From NCBI GenBank assembly GCA_022800525.1, contig JAAWQM010000005.1:1-64000 (forward strand): a stretch of DNA of 64,000 bases, given 5' to 3'. Of this stretch, positions 35,463 to 43,460 are shown piece after piece. Source of the DNA: Oscillospiraceae bacterium (lineage in GTDB: Bacteria; Bacillota; Clostridia; Oscillospirales; Oscillospiraceae). The position numbers and the translations under genes were made by a program. The notes under the pieces are model-generated. The model saw only the letters and a program-made list of their open reading frames with translations, had not been told where the DNA came from and did no database searches. Each line of letters opens with the position of its first letter. The first letter of the stretch is position 1.

Positions 35463-35568
35463 AATCCAGGCAAAAAAAGGATGCCTGCGTGGATCAGGCT
35501 GTCTGGCGCTTATTTTCTCATTTCCTGGACATACTATGCCAAAGTATGCGGGAAAGGAGGGAAAAAAC

Positions 35569-36360
35569 ATGAAAAAGACATTCTGTCTGGTTTTTGCGGG
35601 CCTGTTTCTGATGCAGGCGGCGGCCTGCGCCCAGCCTATTGAGCCGGACCTGTCCGCCTACGGTACCGCCGCCCCGGCGGAGATTCCAATGGAGATACTG
35701 GGAGAGCTGGATGAGGAGACCCTGGCGGACCTGGTGGAGGAGCCCAAATATGTGGCCCTGACCTTCGACGACGGTCCCAGGGCGGACACCACGTCCGAGC
35801 TGCTGGACGGCCTGCTGGAAAGGGGGGCGGCGGCGACGTTCTTCGTCGTCGGGGAGCAGGTTCCCCATAACGAGTGCCTGATCCGGCGGATGAAGTCGGA
35901 GGGCCACCAGATCGGCAACCACACCTATTCCCACGTCCGCCTGAAGACAGCGGACAAGGACTCGGTGGTGGAGGAGATCCAGAAATCCGAGGTGCTGCTG
36001 CGGGAGGCGTCAGGGGAGGGCAGTTTCTGGCTGCGGCCGCCCTACGGGGCCATCGACAGCCAGAAGGCCAAGCTCATCAAAACACCGATGATCTACTGGT
36101 CGGTGGACCCCCAGGACTGGAAGCTGCTGGACAGCCAGAAGGTGGTGGACGCCGTACTGAGCACGGTCCAGCCGGGGGACATCATTCTGCTCCACGACTT
36201 CTATCCCACCAGTGTGGCGGCTGCGCTGGAGATTATTGACCGGCTGCGAGAGGACGGCTACGCCTTCGTCACAGTAGAGGAGCTGTTCCGTATCCAAGGG
36301 GTCACGCCCCAGCCGGGGGTGCTGTACGCCAGACCGGACCGGGTGCGGACGCTGAGTTGA
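35569..36360 (+). CDS. Lipoprotein polysaccharide deacetylase (NodB domain)
   Basis: The start is ATG 35569 after GGAAAGGAGG, giving 263 residues. Lipobox QAAAC sets the lipid on Cys20. The NodB domain has motif 1 TFDDGPRADTTSE (catalytic base and metal Asp), motif 2 HQIGNHTYSHVR (metal His pair), motif 3 LRPPYGA, motif 4 WSVDPQDWK and motif 5 IILLHDF. It probably deacetylates peptidoglycan GlcNAc outside the membrane (PgdA-like), which can raise lysozyme resistance; the substrate is inferred. Confidence 0.9.
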   Translation: MKKTFCLVFAGLFLMQAAACAQPIEPDLSAYGTAAPAEIPMEILGELDEETLADLVEEPKYVALTFDDGPRADTTSELLDGLLERGAAATFFVVGEQVPHNECLIRRMKSEGHQIGNHTYSHVRLKTADKDSVVEEIQKSEVLLREASGEGSFWLRPPYGAIDSQKAKLIKTPMIYWSVDPQDWKLLDSQKVVDAVLSTVQPGDIILLHDFYPTSVAAALEIIDRLREDGYAFVTVEELFRIQGVTPQPGVLYARPDRVRTLS

Positions 36361-36403
36361 ATGGCGGTTGAGGAAGCGGCGGCGGGATTCAACTGACCAT
36401 CCG

Positions 36404-36432
36404 TTGCGGAAAAGCGCAGGCTGTGTTACCAT
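36404..36432 (+). promoter_or_regulatory. Promoter of the XRE-TPR gene
   Basis: TTGCGG, 17 bases, TACCAT. A weak match but well placed. Confidence 0.4.
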
Positions 36433-36485
36433 ATAAGCGGGCCCGGAAAACGGAGGGACGCCTCTGAGAAATGAGGAACACGGCT

Positions 36486-37574
36486 ATGGAGATCGGAAAG
36501 AAGATTCAACATCTGAGACGGGCGAAAGGGCTCACGCAGGAGCAGGTGGCGGCGGCTCTGGGTATCACCGGCGCGGCGGTGAGCAAGTGGGAGACCAGCG
36601 CCGCCATACCGGATGTGCCGGCGCTGTGCCCGTTGGCCCGGCTGCTGGGGACGACGGTGGACGCCCTGCTGGATTTCCGTCCAGCACTGAGTATGGAGGA
36701 GATCAACGCCCTGCTGGAGGAACGGCGGAAGCTCTTTGAGGAAAACAAGGTGGAAGAAGCGGCGGCCTCCTGTGAGGCCCTGCTGCGAGAGTATCCGGAT
36801 GATCTGCGGCTGAAATGTGCGGTGGCAGGACTATACATCATGTATATGCCGTCGTTTTCCAATACAGATCGGATGGAACATCATATGAACCGGACAATCG
36901 CGCTGCTGAAGGAAAGCCGGAAAAGCGACGACCCGCCGCTGGCGGCAAACGCCCGGAGTATGCTGGTGAATCTCCATATCATGCGGGAGGAGCTGGACGA
37001 GGCGTTGGCTCTTCTGGATGAGGAACCGGCGGCGCAGACGAATGCGCGGATGGTGCGGGCCAACATCCTGCTGCGGAAGGGCGAGCTGGACAAGGCGGAA
37101 GAGCTGTACCAGACGGAGCTGTGGAGCGCGGGGCGGGATGTGACGCTGGCGCTGGTGGGGATGTACAATGCGGCCCGCCGCCGGAAGGACTGGACGCAGG
37201 CAATGGTATGCGTGGACACCGCGCTGGCGGCGGAGCGGGTTCTGCGCAGCGAGGAGCTGGGCGGGCTGACCGGTTCTCTGCACATGCTGCGGGCGGAGGT
37301 CCTGCTGGGGCAGGGGGAGCCGGAAGAGGCTATGAAGGCCCTGACGAAGTATGTGGACTGGAGTCTGGCTCAGTGGACGCGGCTGAACAGCGGCAAGGAG
37401 CTTCGCAGCGCGTTCTACGGCAGGCTGAACATGCGCAGCTCAGGCATGTCCGCCGGGTATCTGGCAAAGTATATCCGCGCGGCCCTGGAAGAGAGCGGGG
37501 AGCTGGCCCCCCTGCGCGGGCGGGAGGACTTCCGGACCCTGCTGGCGCGGCTGGCGGAGGCCGGAGGGGAATAA
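36486..37574 (+). CDS. XRE-family regulator with TPR-like sensor domain
   Basis: The start MEIGKKIQHLRRAKGLTQEQ at 36486 (GAGGA 8 bases upstream) is preferred to the longer 36471. 362 residues. An N-terminal Cro/C1 helix-turn-helix (ALGITGAAVSKWETSAAIPD) is followed from residue 70 by helical repeats with TPR character (VEEAAASCEALLREYPDD and GELDKAEELYQTEL). The architecture resembles peptide- or stress-sensing regulators of Firmicutes. No obvious target operon is adjacent. It ends at a strong terminator. Confidence 0.82.
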   Translation: MEIGKKIQHLRRAKGLTQEQVAAALGITGAAVSKWETSAAIPDVPALCPLARLLGTTVDALLDFRPALSMEEINALLEERRKLFEENKVEEAAASCEALLREYPDDLRLKCAVAGLYIMYMPSFSNTDRMEHHMNRTIALLKESRKSDDPPLAANARSMLVNLHIMREELDEALALLDEEPAAQTNARMVRANILLRKGELDKAEELYQTELWSAGRDVTLALVGMYNAARRRKDWTQAMVCVDTALAAERVLRSEELGGLTGSLHMLRAEVLLGQGEPEEAMKALTKYVDWSLAQWTRLNSGKELRSAFYGRLNMRSSGMSAGYLAKYIRAALEESGELAPLRGREDFRTLLARLAEAGGE

Positions 37575-37578
37575 AAAG

Positions 37579-37613
37579 CAGAAGCGCCCGCGTTCACAGC
37601 GCGGGCGCTTCTG
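37579..37613. terminator. Bidirectional terminator
   Basis: CAGAAGCGCCCGCG / CGCGGGCGCTTCTG, perfect 14 bp with a 7-base loop, between the convergent regulator and secG. Confidence 0.8.
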
Positions 37614-37622
37614 TCAGGGGAA

Positions 37623-37862
37623 TTATCCCCGGACGCTCAGAATGTTCAGCACCAGGGTCAGCACAATGAACACAGCGCCGATCCACTTGGTAGCCTTGGC
37701 CAGCTTGGCGTCAAAGGTCTTGGCCTTGCCCTTGGACATGAAGGTGTCGGCCACGCCGCCGATGGCGCCGGACAGACCGGCGCTCTTACCGGACTGGAAC
37801 AGCACCGCCAGAATGACCGCCAGACCGCACAGCAGCTGAAGGATCGTGATAAACAGGGTCAT
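37623..37862 (-). CDS. secG: Preprotein translocase subunit SecG
   Basis: The start is ATG 37862 with GGAGG 9 bases upstream, giving 79 residues. Two transmembrane helices (TILQLLCGLAVILAVLF and AVFIVLTLVLNILSV) flank a loop with QSGKSAGLSGAIGG, the SecG signature. Part of the SecYEG channel. Monocistronic with its own promoter. Confidence 0.95.
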   Translation of the reverse strand: MTLFITILQLLCGLAVILAVLFQSGKSAGLSGAIGGVADTFMSKGKAKTFDAKLAKATKWIGAVFIVLTLVLNILSVRG

Positions 37863-37927
37863 GGGAACATACCTCCAAGAATTTGATGGAAGCGCCGATG
37901 CGCAAAATTCCATATCACAGGACTTAC

Positions 37928-37956
37928 ATCATAACACATCTTGTCCCGGATTGCAA
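37928..37956 (-). promoter_or_regulatory. Promoter of secG
   Basis: TTGCAA, 17 bases, TATGAT on the minus strand, followed by a leader of about 60 bases. Confidence 0.65.
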
Positions 37957-38015
37957 GGGGGAAGGGCAGGAACAGGGCAAAAATTTTCGATAAAAATTGA
38001 CAATTTCCACACATA

Positions 38016-38150
38016 TTACAAAACGGGACAACCGCCACCCGGCACGGTGATATGCAGCACCTCGCATTGCTGCTGGGCCTCGATAAGGATATTGATAGCC
38101 CGTTCGGTTTCTTGAAACAGATGCAGATACATTTTTTCCCAGTCTGTCAT
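38016..38150 (-). CDS. 44-residue conserved-type element protein
   Basis: A frame missing from the track. ATG 38150 with GAGGTGGT just upstream encodes MTDWEKMYLHLFQETERAIN, then ILIEAQQQCEVLHI and a stop at 38016. The pattern of an acidic, helix-forming peptide starting M-x-D/E-Y/W with AxxxLxxAQQxxE is common in Firmicute mobile elements and prophages. Function unknown. Confidence 0.6.
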   Translation of the reverse strand: MTDWEKMYLHLFQETERAINILIEAQQQCEVLHITVPGGGCPVL

Positions 38151-38174
38151 ACCACCTCGCACCCCAGTCATTAT

Positions 38175-38205
38175 ATTACTTCCGACCTTTCGGTTCGGAA
38201 GTAAT
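38175..38205 (-). repeat. Repeat A, copy 2 (single hairpin)
   Basis: ATTACTTCCGA-CCTTTCGG-TTCGGAAGTAAT on the plus strand, which is the first hairpin of copy 1 in reverse orientation. The middle and far-end hairpins are absent. Confidence 0.7.
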
Positions 38206-38223
38206 AAATTGCTTTGATTTACA

Positions 38224-38665
38224 CTAGAATACCTCTAAGAGGTGATGCAAAGGGGCTTTTGCTATCTCGTCAGCGAAAGAGGTAGTCTCTTTTTTGTGGG
38301 GAAGGATTGCGGGATAATACTTTTCACAATACATTCTTTTGATTTTTAAGGCGGCGTACTTAGGTATTTCTTTAATATCGCCTAAAATTTCTTCTATTTG
38401 TTCAGCGGTATATAAAGGCTCGTCAAGCTCTGCCATTCTTTCACCTTGCTTCTGCCGCTTCTTTTTCTTCTGCAATTCCTCCCGCCGCTTCTGCTTCATT
38501 TCAGCGGTGAAAGGGATTTTTTCAGCGTCCAACTGTGGCAGATAAGTCGGGGCTTCCGCTCCCTTTTTCTTTCCAAGGCTTAATAGAGTGTTCAATCAGT
38601 GCTTTATTGTCCAGTCCCCGAAAGGGCATTTCTTGCCAGTGCTTGCGCTGTTTTTGTTCTGCCAT
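38224..38665 (-). pseudogene. Hypothetical gene, frameshifted
   Basis: ATG 38665 follows GAGGAGGCGACAAAT and encodes MAEQKQRKHWQEMPFRGLDN, then ALIEHSIK. A shift near the run of A at about 38575 moves the rest into the 123-residue track ORF (GAEAPTYLPQL, a Lys/Arg/Gln-rich coiled stretch, then YTAEQIEEILGDIKEIP). The joined protein would be about 145 residues. Family unknown; it occurs in an element-like AT-rich patch. Confidence 0.55.
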
Positions 38666-38696
38666 ATTTGTCGCCTCCTCTTTGTAGTATGGGTAT

Positions 38697-38725
38697 AGTG
38701 TAAAGGTTTGCTATTGAATTATCAA
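38697..38725 (-). promoter_or_regulatory. Promoter of the frameshifted gene
   Basis: TTGATA, 17 bases, TACACT on the minus strand. Confidence 0.45.
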
Positions 38726-38730
38726 GAGGA

Positions 38731-38763
38731 AAGGCGGCTTGTATTGATAATACAAGCCGCCTT
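38731..38763 (-). terminator. Terminator of the lipoprotein gene
   Basis: AAGGCGGCTTGTATT / AATACAAGCCGCCTT, perfect 15-bp stem, 3-base loop, followed on the minus strand by TTCC. Confidence 0.75.
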
Positions 38764-38818
38764 ATATTATTCTACGATAATTGCATCATAATAATGCCCT
38801 TTGTATCCACCAACATTT

Positions 38819-39448
38819 TTAGCCGAAAATGTAATTTCCTTTCCTTTCCTTTCCTTGGTATTGACTGACATCAACGCTACTGTCAAAATAAACTAACCTT
38901 CGATATTCGAGATTACCACCTTCAGAAAACTCAACATTCCATGCACCGGGAAAACTATCATTTTTATTTTCTGGCGTTCCAGTATATTCATAAATATCTG
39001 TTACAAAATAGGCCGGATTTACTTCATAAACATATATATTTTGCGGAATACCAGGGGCTAATGGCTCCTCTGTAATTTCTGCTCCTGTATTTCCAACAAT
39101 AGTCACGAGTTGTCCGTTTTCTAAATTAGCAATATCTTCTACAGGAAGATAAACTTTGAAACGAACAATAGTATTTGATTCTATTTGAATATGGTCAGCA
39201 CATATTTCACGAATTAACCCTTTTATTGAAAGTGTCTTTCCGCAGTATGTTTGTGTTGCCCGTGCAATATTATTGGCTGTTTCTCCTGCTATTTTCGCCG
39301 CATCACATTCCGTTGCCTGCTCCAACATTTCCTCCTTTGTCATGCCGCCGCTGGGCGTGTTGGTGTCCCCTGCTCCGCTATCGCCGCCACAGGCCACCAG
39401 AGCGAGGGCCAGAGCCGCCGCAAGGATAAGGGCTAATAGTTTCTTCAT
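38819..39448 (-). CDS. Lipoprotein with variable C-terminus
   Basis: 209 residues in the present frame. Lipobox LVAC (Cys20) is followed by a Gly/Thr-rich linker. The body resembles OB-fold tRNA_anti-like lipoproteins of Clostridia (YCGKTLSIKGLIREICADHI and NGQLVTIVGNTG). Near its end four copies of GGAAA (38854-38835) are read through. In the present frame the protein ends KGNYIFG. One extra repeat unit would give a far more natural tail, ITFSAKNVGGYKGHYYDAII, ending at 38767 next to the terminator. See findings. Confidence 0.75.
   Translation of the reverse strand: MKKLLALILAAALALALVACGGDSGAGDTNTPSGGMTKEEMLEQATECDAAKIAGETANNIARATQTYCGKTLSIKGLIREICADHIQIESNTIVRFKVYLPVEDIANLENGQLVTIVGNTGAEITEEPLAPGIPQNIYVYEVNPAYFVTDIYEYTGTPENKNDSFPGAWNVEFSEGGNLEYRRLVYFDSSVDVSQYQGKERKGNYIFG
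38835..38854. repeat. Pentanucleotide repeat, 4 x GGAAA (coding strand)
   Basis: TTTCC x4 on the plus strand, inside the lipoprotein coding sequence. Gain or loss of a unit changes the frame, because 5 is not divisible by 3. Confidence 0.85.
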
Positions 39449-39586
39449 TGTGTCTACCTCCGTCTAATTTTGTTGTTCGCTGGGGTATTGCAATCATTTT
39501 AGTACAAATATTTATTAAAGTCAATAGTGAATATTTTTACTCTGCTACTCTTTAGGCATCATAATGCAAAAGGAGAAACGCAGACT

Positions 39587-39796
39587 ATGGAATACTACAT
39601 TAGCTATTTAAGAGGATTGAGAGAAGATAATGATTTAACCCAAAGAGAAGTAGCAGAGATATTAGGAACTTCACAGACTATGTATGCGAGATATGAGCGT
39701 GGAGCAAATGAACTCCCAATCAGGCACTTAATAGCACTATGCAAATACTACAATGTATCAGCAGATATTGTATTAGGGCTGAAAGGGAGAAGATAG
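39587..39796 (+). CDS. Small XRE-family regulator
   Basis: The start is ATG 39587 after AAAAGGAG, giving 69 residues. Nearly the whole protein is a Cro/C1 helix-turn-helix: LREDNDLTQREVAEILGTSQ, then MYARYERGANELPIRHLIAL, then VSADIVLGL. AT-rich codon use unlike the core genome. Typical of element-borne regulators. Confidence 0.87.
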   Translation: MEYYISYLRGLREDNDLTQREVAEILGTSQTMYARYERGANELPIRHLIALCKYYNVSADIVLGLKGRR

Positions 39797-39944
39797 AGAA
39801 AAGTCTGTAAAAGTTATATCTTTATAGACATATTGAAAACCCACAAAACGGCCCTGATTTTGTCTCTGCAAATTGTTCTTAATTTTTCAGACGCTTATGT
39901 TATACTCTTATTATCACAAGAGAGCAAAAGGAGAGTGTAACACA

Positions 39945-40031
39945 TGGAAAGCCGGGGAGATTACCGCTCGCAAGGCTATGGGGCTAACAGGCACTACTCG
40001 CTGCACCTTTTACAAGCTGGCAAGGGAATAA
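39945..40031 (+). pseudogene. C-terminal helix-turn-helix of a resolvase
   Basis: In the frame ending at TAA 40029-40031 the protein reads WKAGEITARKAMGLTG and RCTFYKLARE, the DNA-binding tail of small serine recombinases (compare the intact resolvase at 19583). The catalytic part is gone. Confidence 0.65.
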
Positions 40032-40043
40032 GGGCAAAAACTC

Positions 40044-40068
40044 CGGGCCGCCGATTTTCGGCGGCCCG
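40044..40068 (+). terminator. Terminator after the resolvase remnant
   Basis: CGGGCCGCCGA / TCGGCGGCCCG, 11-bp stem with a 3-base loop. Confidence 0.55.
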
Positions 40069-40407
40069 TTCGCCATGTTATAGCAAGGTCAATGTTTCTG
40101 CCGCTGGTGACAAACGAAAGTAGTCGCAGGGGAAAGCACATCAGAGCGCACTGGTGAGGCTTTAAGCCTCATTTATGCGCCCTTATTTTTTGTAATTCAG
40201 CCTACCCTTGCTCGTTTTAAATACAGAAAATGAGTTCAAAAGCTGGCACAGGAAACACTTGAAAAATGACAGTAAATACAATACTTTTACAGAGCGGCAA
40301 TAGGGTATCTGAGAAAATTATAGAGACTACATGATAGCGACAGTTTGTGGTAAAAAAATTTTTATGATATAATATAAGAAAGTAAGAAGAAAGGAGGTAG
40401 AATAGCT

Positions 40408-40470
40408 ATGTCTTTACAAAGTTACTTGCCTATAATTGCGTTTATGAAAGAAAATAGAGATCATAAGTAG
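40408..40470 (+). CDS. Possible 20-residue peptide
   Basis: MSLQSYLPIIAFMKENRDHK with an excellent ribosome site (AAAGGAGG, 9 bases upstream). It is either a true small peptide or the N-terminus of a gene truncated by decay. Confidence 0.35.
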   Translation: MSLQSYLPIIAFMKENRDHK

Positions 40471-40901
40471 CAAAATAACGCTATTTCTTATTATTAATAC
40501 AGAAAATAGCATGAAAATTTTAATATGGAACAGAACGAAAAATGAGCATTGATTTTGATAAAATGGGAAAAGAAATCTATAAAGAACTGGAAGAAAGCAT
40601 TTAGAAAGAGGCGGACAAGAGGCAATAAAGAGTAATAGGGCGGCGGCTCGCTCCGCTCGCCGCACCCTGAATTTTAGGTTGATTATCTGCAAAAGTGCTT
40701 ATCTTCTTATGTTTGAAGAGAAAATCAATCTTAAATTTTTCTAAATACGTTCTGTTGCAAGGCTTTTAGCAATTGTGCAAAACAGAGAATTTCACAGTAC
40801 GATTGTACCGCAATTATCCCACATCCGCAACAGATTGTTTATCGGAACCATGGAAATCAATTATGCGGTTTGCAGGGCGCCGTCAAGGGTGAATCGGGCG
40901 C

Positions 40902-41744
40902 TTACGCCTCGTTCTGGGCCGCGCGCAGGGCCGCGTCGTACAGCTCATTCCGGGCCAGACCGGTGTCGGCGGCCACCTGCCGCACAGCATCCTTCATCCG
41001 CTCGCCCCGCGCCCGGCGTGCCAGCACCAGCTCCACACCCTCTTCCAGGCTGACTGCCCCCTCCTCCGCCGGGGCGGCTCCGGAGACCACCAGGACATAC
41101 TCCCCCCGGGGCTCGTTTTCCTGGTAATAGGCCGCAGCCTGGGCCAGGGTGGTCCGGCGGGTCTCCTCATGGAGCTTGGTCAGCTCCCGGCACAGGGCGA
41201 TGGGACGGTCGCCAAAGGCGGTGCGCAGATCCTCCAGAGCGCTCCGCAGCCTGTGGGGGGCCTCGTAGAAGAGGATGGTGCGCTCCTCGCCCAGAAGGGC
41301 CTGGAGCCGCTCCCGCCGCTGGGCCCGGTTCACAGGCAGGAAGCCCTCGAAAACGAACCGGCCTGTAGGCAGGCCGCTGACGGCCAGAGCCGAAATCAGA
41401 GCGCAGCAGCCGGGGATGGACTGGACGGCCACGCCGTTTTCGGCGCACAGGCGGACCAGGTCCTCGCCGGGGTCGCTGACGGCGGGAGTGCCCGCGTCGG
41501 TAACCAGAGCGCAGTTCTCGCCGGACAGCAGCCGGGCAAGGACCGTCTGCCCGGCGGATGCCTTGTTGTGCTCGTGGTAGCTGACCATAGGCTTTTTCAG
41601 CCCCAGGTGGGACAGGAGCTTCATCGTCACCCGGGTGTCCTCGGCGGCGATGAAATCCGCCTGTGCCAGCGTGTCCGCCGCCCTCGGACTGAGGTCGCTG
41701 AGGTTGCCGATGGGGGTGGCGACCAGATATAGTGTTCCGCTCAT
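40902..41744 (-). CDS. rsmI: 16S rRNA 2'-O-ribose C1402 methyltransferase
   Basis: 280 residues. Tetrapyrrole-methylase fold with LYLVATPIGNLSDLS, AAEDTRVTMKLL, VTDAGTPAVSDPG (SAM loop) and FYEAPHRL. It methylates C1402 of 16S rRNA in the decoding centre. RBS AAGGAGGCG. It has its own promoter just upstream. Confidence 0.96.
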   Translation of the reverse strand: MSGTLYLVATPIGNLSDLSPRAADTLAQADFIAAEDTRVTMKLLSHLGLKKPMVSYHEHNKASAGQTVLARLLSGENCALVTDAGTPAVSDPGEDLVRLCAENGVAVQSIPGCCALISALAVSGLPTGRFVFEGFLPVNRAQRRERLQALLGEERTILFYEAPHRLRSALEDLRTAFGDRPIALCRELTKLHEETRRTTLAQAAAYYQENEPRGEYVLVVSGAAPAEEGAVSLEEGVELVLARRARGERMKDAVRQVAADTGLARNELYDAALRAAQNEA

Positions 41745-41770
41745 AGCGCGCCTCCTTGCTTTTTGGGGAG

Positions 41771-41799
41771 ATTATAGCATAAAACGGTGAGGGAAGCAA
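41771..41799 (-). promoter_or_regulatory. Promoter of rsmI
   Basis: TTGCTT, 17 bases, perfect TATAAT on the minus strand. Confidence 0.7.
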
Positions 41800-41813
41800 C
41801 CTTGCCATGACGG

Positions 41814-41878
41814 AGGAAATCATTTTTCAGACACGAAACCCCTGTGGACGCGCACATGGTGCGCCCCACAGGGGTTTT
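41814..41878 (-). terminator. Hairpin terminator of the PadR operon, with repeat B-like sequence
   Basis: AAACCCCTGTGG-aC-GCGCAC / GTGCGC-C-CCACAGGGGTTT (41836-41877) forms an 18-pair stem. The flanking GGAAATCATTTTTCAG and the GCGCAC..GTGCGCCCC core resemble repeat B, so a repeat copy seems to have become the terminator. Confidence 0.6.
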
Positions 41879-41903
41879 CCATTGAATGCAGAGTCCGCAG
41901 AGC

Positions 41904-42110
41904 TCAGGCGCCGTATTCCGCGTTTCCCCGCGCCCTGTTGCTCCATAGTCCCCTTACGGCGCAGTACGCCGCACCCGGCAGGGCCAGCAGCATGACAACC
42001 CCCGCGCTCCTGACCGTCCAGTCCGGCAGCGGGATCTCCATCATGTTCACCGCCATCACCAGAAGAGCCGGGACAAGGGCGCAAAAGCTGATGCTCCTCG
42101 CTTTTTTCAT
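41904..42110 (-). CDS. Small two-helix membrane protein
   Basis: 68 residues with two hydrophobic segments (ISFCALVPALLVMAVNM and SAGVVMLLALPGAAYCAV). It is the last gene of the PadR operon, 13 bases after the DUF2812 gene. Function unknown. Confidence 0.65.
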   Translation of the reverse strand: MKKARSISFCALVPALLVMAVNMMEIPLPDWTVRSAGVVMLLALPGAAYCAVRGLWSNRARGNAEYGA

Positions 42111-42123
42111 TGTCTTCTCCTCT

Positions 42124-42651
42124 CTACCGGTTCTGCCGTTCCAGCTCCTTGATTTTCCAGGAGCACTGCCACACGGCCCGCAGCATCACCGCCAGTATCA
42201 CAACATAGCCCCCCACCAGTCCCCGGGAGAACATATCCTCCGGAAACTGGAACAGCAGGTTCCAGGCGCTGAATGAGCACAGGAACACGATGCAAAGAGC
42301 CCAGATGAACATCTTCCGGATACGCTGGTACAGCTCGATCTTGGAAGCCGCGTCGGTATAAGCCTCGAAGGGACCGTCCTCGGCCCGCTTGCGGAGATAC
42401 ACCCACCTCCCCCACCGCTGCAAAACCTCCACGCCCATCTCGTTCATGAAGATCACATAGTCCTCGTAGTTCCTGGCGAAGATGCCCTTCCCCGGCAGGA
42501 GGTCGATCTGATAGATGTACTCCCCTGGCTGGCTGGGGACAAAGGTGACGATCCCCGCAAAGAAGCTGGACATAGCCCAGCCGCGCTGGGCATAGTCGTT
42601 GAGCCAGTCCTGCTCCTCGTCCGTGTCAAAGGTGAATTTCCAACGGATCAT
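42124..42651 (-). CDS. DUF2812 membrane protein
   Basis: 175 residues. An N-terminal DUF2812 domain (WLNDYAQRGWAMSSFFAGIV and YQIDLLPGKG) is followed by two transmembrane helices. Its ATG overlaps the PadR stop (ATGA). DUF2812 proteins are almost always co-encoded with a PadR regulator; their function is unknown, with possible roles in envelope stress. Confidence 0.85.
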   Translation of the reverse strand: MIRWKFTFDTDEEQDWLNDYAQRGWAMSSFFAGIVTFVPSQPGEYIYQIDLLPGKGIFARNYEDYVIFMNEMGVEVLQRWGRWVYLRKRAEDGPFEAYTDAASKIELYQRIRKMFIWALCIVFLCSFSAWNLLFQFPEDMFSRGLVGGYVVILAVMLRAVWQCSWKIKELERQNR

Positions 42652-42968
42652 GTCCCGCCCTCCATTTTCTCGCCGTTCCGCACCAGCTCACGCAGCCGCC
42701 GCAGCTCCTCCGCAAAGACCGCGCGGCCTGCGTCGGTGATGATATATTCCTTCTTTTTCCGGGACCCCAGCTCCGCGCTGTAGAGGACGATCCAACCCTT
42801 TTCCAGCAGGGAGTTGATGGCTCCATACAGGGTCCCCGGCCCCAGGTTCACCCGTCCGCCGGTCATCCCGGCCACCTCCAGGATGATGCCGTAGCCGTGG
42901 ATAGGCTGGCGGGTGGCCAGAAGGATGTAGAACAGGGCCTCGGTGAGCGGCTGGTTTTTATTCTCCAC
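42648..42968 (-). CDS. PadR-family transcriptional regulator
   Basis: 106 residues. A winged helix typical of PadR: LTEALFYILLATRQPIHGYG, then GPGTLYGAINSLLEKGWI, then KKEYIITDAGR. It should repress its own operon through the dyad at 43186-43219. It overlaps the preceding small membrane gene by 11 bases. Confidence 0.93.
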   Translation of the reverse strand: MENKNQPLTEALFYILLATRQPIHGYGIILEVAGMTGGRVNLGPGTLYGAINSLLEKGWIVLYSAELGSRKKKEYIITDAGRAVFAEELRRLRELVRNGEKMEGGT

Positions 42969-43161
42969 GGCGTTTCCGCTTCCTCAGCTTCCGCCAGGCC
43001 TCCGCAGGCAGCAGTCCCGTCAGCATGAGCGCCGCGCCCAGTCCCAGCAGCAGCCCCAGCAGGAACTCCGGCGGGGAGGGCAGCAGGTTGTTGAGGGCCA
43101 GGTAGGCCGCCGCCAACAGCCCGCCGGCGGCAGCGAACCATCTCTGCTTTTCTGTGTTCAT
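42958..43161 (-). CDS. Small membrane protein, first gene of the PadR operon
   Basis: 67 residues with two hydrophobic helices (WFAAAGGLLAAAYLALNNLL and FLLGLLLGLGAALMLTGLL) and a basic C-terminus. RBS AGGAG. Unknown function. Confidence 0.7.
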   Translation of the reverse strand: MNTEKQRWFAAAGGLLAAAYLALNNLLPSPPEFLLGLLLGLGAALMLTGLLPAEAWRKLRKRKRRGE

Positions 43162-43185
43162 TGTGACGCACTCCTATCTGTAACC

Positions 43186-43219
43186 TGATATATCGTATGT
43201 CGATGTAATCAATATATCA
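43186..43219. promoter_or_regulatory. Likely PadR operator
   Basis: TGATATAT and ATATATCA are inverted arms around an ATGTCGATGTAATC centre. The right arm covers the -10 box of the operon promoter, a typical autorepression layout. Confidence 0.55.
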
Positions 43220-43239
43220 CACGCCGTCAGGTTTGTCAA
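43211..43239 (-). promoter_or_regulatory. Promoter of the PadR operon
   Basis: Perfect TTGACA, 17 bases, TATATT on the minus strand. Confidence 0.75.
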
Positions 43240-43255
43240 GGGGCGTTTACAAAAT

Positions 43256-43380
43256 GCGGGGAAATCAATTTCCGGAAGAGCCATCTTTCAAACCGCGCCA
43301 GACTGTGCAGGGGCGCACAATGTGCGCCCCTGCACGGATTCTGCTGTTCGCAGGTCCCTGCGCTGAAAATTGATTTCCGC
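43256..43380 (+). repeat. Repeat B, copy 2 (125 bp)
   Basis: GCGGGGAAATCAATTTCC at one end, TGCGCTGAAAATTGATTTCC at the other, and a central palindrome GTGCAGGGGCGCACA-a-TGTGCGCCCCTGCAC (43305-43335). Confidence 0.8.
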
Positions 43381-43460
43381 AGCCCCCAGAAAATTTATGT
43401 ATACTTTTTGAAAAAGCTGTGGTATACTATGTTAAATTGGTTCCTTGCGCAGTACGGCGC

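Larger units (their letters stand above)
39797..40901. other. AT-rich gap with element remnants
   Basis: About 1.1 kb with no full gene. It holds a resolvase tail (39945-40031), a hairpin (40044-40068), a palindromic hairpin GTGAGGCTT-T-AAGCCTCA near 40152 followed by TTATTTTTTG, a 20-residue peptide frame (40408-40470) and a frame MSIDFDKMGKEIYKELEESI near 40544. Base composition differs sharply from the flanking rsmI gene. Confidence 0.6.
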
